Assembly (NCBI GenBank): GCA_005798445.1
Contig: SYJG01000191.1
Location: forward strand, 1 to 41,655
Direction: 5' to 3'
Origin: Planctomyces sp.
Lineage (GTDB): Bacteria; Planctomycetota; Planctomycetia; Planctomycetales; Planctomycetaceae
Length of the DNA: 41,655 nucleotides
Shown: piece after piece, positions 40,804 through 41,655 of the stretch
Layout of the letters: the number at the start of each line of letters is the position of its first letter
How positions within the stretch are numbered: position 1 is the first letter of the stretch
The notes under the pieces: generated by a model
Databases searched by the model: none
Seen by the model: only the letters and a program-made list of their open reading frames with translations
What the model was told of the DNA's origin: nothing
Position numbers and translations under genes: made by a program

Positions 40804-41216
40804 GCGGCATTCCCGCTGGGTTGCGTCGGCTTGTCAGGGAGCGGGCCAACGGACGCTGTGAATACTGTGGGCTGGCACAGGTCGGCCAAGAGTCCACGTT
40901 TCACATCGACCACATTCAACCGGTCAGTGCGGATGGCCCCACCGTCGCCGAGAATTTGGCGTTGGCTTGCACGTCTTGTTCACTTCGGAAAGAAGCTCGG
41001 CAGACGGCCGTTGATTCCGCGACCGGCCGAAAGGTGCGGCTGTTTCATCCGCGCCGCCAAGTGTGGTCGGACCACTTTCGCTGGCGTGGCAACATTCTCA
41101 TTGGTTTGACATCGACGGGACGTGCCACCATTACCGCTCTGCAAATGAACCGGCCGTCAATCTTGATCATCCGAGACGAAGAAACTGAACGAGGCCGGCA
41201 TCCGCCGCCCGTATGA
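40800..41216 (+). CDS. HNH endonuclease
   Basis: The 138-residue protein starts in the ATGA overlap with the small upstream gene. The HNH core is CEYC (20-23), FHIDHIQP (34-41, catalytic His near 38), ENLALACTSC (51-60) and RK, with four Cys for a structural zinc. The C-terminal part (FRWRGNILIGLTSTGRAT, ALQMNRP) is common in the small HNH proteins of cyanobacteria and planctomycetes. It may be a homing-type or defence nuclease or the toxin-like half of the pair. The stop is immediately followed by a decayed copy of the kinase tail. Confidence 0.9.
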   Translation: MSGIPAGLRRLVRERANGRCEYCGLAQVGQESTFHIDHIQPVSADGPTVAENLALACTSCSLRKEARQTAVDSATGRKVRLFHPRRQVWSDHFRWRGNILIGLTSTGRATITALQMNRPSILIIRDEETERGRHPPPV

Positions 41217-41351
41217 GTCTGATCCACTGGCTGCGTGACCAGGGGAAAGCCCCGGCCGAATGGCTCGACGCCATCGCGGCGGACCAGACCATCAGCGAGC
41301 TCCGCCGCGGCGGACCAACGCGCGCTCCAGTTCGCTTGCGAGTGGAAGTAG
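41217..41351 (+). pseudogene. Decayed second copy of the kinase-family C-terminal tail
   Basis: The sequence matches 40343-40470 (SLIHWLRDQG ... EWLDAIAADQTIS), then differs by a net 7-base insertion that shifts the frame, and ends in the same GAGTGGAAGTAG. It forms a direct repeat around the small-protein/HNH cassette. The intron end abuts its stop. Confidence 0.85.
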
Positions 41352-41408
41352 TAGAGTCGAGAAGTGGCGCGGTGGCGTGTGGGGCTCCGGTTCCACTGCC
41401 CGCTCGTC

Positions 41409-41441
41409 GAACCGGACGTGCGGGTCTCCCGCATCCGGCTC
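41409..41441 (-). ncRNA. Group II intron domain V
   Basis: On the minus strand GAGCCGGA pairs with TCCGGTTC, a CG bulge separates it from TGCGGG-AGA-CCCGCA, and the catalytic AGC triad is present near the 5' end. This 33-nt hairpin matches the domain V consensus, the ribozyme active site. Domain VI should follow at about 41356-41408. Confidence 0.85.
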
Positions 41442-41451
41442 TCCGACCAGA

Positions 41452-41655
41452 TTAGCGTGGTGTCGCCCACAGAGGTTTGCGACGGATCGAACTCGCGAGA
41501 TTGAGCAGGCCATTGTCTTCGTACAGCCGCAGATCGGGTGGGTTCTGGCGACCACCGCGTCGCGTGTTCGTTTTCCGGTGCAGCCACTGGCGGAGCCGGC
41601 GGCAGGCGTGTTGTTGCACGATCTGCCAGGCTCGCGTGACGTAGCCGATGCGGAA
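41452..41655 (-). CDS. Group II intron reverse transcriptase/maturase, C-terminal part
   Basis: The frame is open from the window edge to TAA 41452-41454 and gives 67 residues: AWQIVQQHACRRLRQWLHRK, then a Gly/Arg stretch and LRLYEDNGLLNL ... PLWATPR. The pattern A-W-x-V ... LRQWL-x-RK ... LY ... GL ... PWA is the usual end of group II intron-encoded proteins (maturase/DNA-binding region). The reverse transcriptase core lies outside the window, so activity cannot be judged. Confidence 0.8.
   Translation of the reverse strand, partial: FRIGYVTRAWQIVQQHACRRLRQWLHRKTNTRRGGRQNPPDLRLYEDNGLLNLASSIRRKPLWATPR

Larger units (their letters stand above)
41352..41655 (-). mobile_element. 3' end of a group II intron (5' part outside the window)
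   Basis: On the minus strand the end of a reverse transcriptase/maturase is followed by a typical domain V and a possible domain VI. The 3' border lies about 41351-41355, directly after the GAAGTAG shared by the two kinase-tail relics. The orientation means the 5' exon and most of the intron lie to the right of the window. Confidence 0.82.

Noticed and set aside
41213-41455. 80-codon plus-strand frame with ATGA overlap to the HNH gene
   Set aside because: It begins in the kinase-tail relic, loses the frame at a 7-base insertion and continues antisense to the group II intron. It is a composite of relics.

Overview
The window is about 60% G+C and reads as chromosomal DNA of a planctomycete (Planctomycetia). 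The support is the gene content: a giant membrane coiled-coil protein next to a vWA/glutamine-amidotransferase-like protein and exported squalene-cyclase-like repeat proteins, an exported isochorismatase-ThuA fusion, planctomycete-style Ser/Thr kinases (one with PDZ and TPR parts, one with WD40 repeats), an ECF-like sigma factor with a long C-terminal extension, and many dispersed long palindromes between genes. No rRNA, tRNA or CRISPR array was seen. The organism assignment is an inference from family knowledge, not from a search.

Layout. 279-9935 (+): cell-envelope cluster: large membrane/coiled-coil protein, DUF2442 protein with a histone-H1-like tail, exported squalene-cyclase-like protein, vWA membrane protein, second squalene-cyclase-like protein. 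10309-11991 (+): exported cysteine hydrolase-ThuA fusion, convergent with a DapA-family aldolase and an APC permease (-) that share an operon. 14868-15983 (-): exported protein of unknown function with its own terminator, divergent from a glutamate-1-semialdehyde-aminomutase-like enzyme (16252-17721). 17808-22810: accessory stretch with an antitoxin-vapC-MATE operon (+), a second vapBC pair (-), a decayed copy of the MATE 3' end, and a compositionally different membrane protein. 22818-25514 (-): glnD. 25775-30171: Tat/lipoprotein solute-binding protein, third squalene-cyclase-like protein, Gfo/Idh/MocA oxidoreductase and GNAT acetyltransferase, separated by palindromes. 30342-40301: signalling island with a kinase, FHA protein and exported protein (-), divergent from a sigma factor and a WD40 kinase (+). 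40294-41655: kinase-tail relics around a small-protein/HNH cassette, then the 3' end of a group II intron (-).

The most unusual signals are structural. Two unrelated two-gene cassettes (vapBC at 20005-20609 and small-protein/HNH at 40570-41216) are each bracketed by direct copies of the 3' end of the preceding gene or tail, and in both cases a long palindrome starts on the stop codon of the left copy. The window also has at least ten long palindromic elements of several families; four share one consensus, and one of them (11989-12049) supplies the stop codons of both convergent genes. Other points of interest are a periplasmic beta-domain insertion in an APC permease, a 7-nt tandem repeat inside a start-proximal coding region, two hairpins with complementary loops, and a repeat-derived insertion between the HRD and DFG motifs of a kinase.
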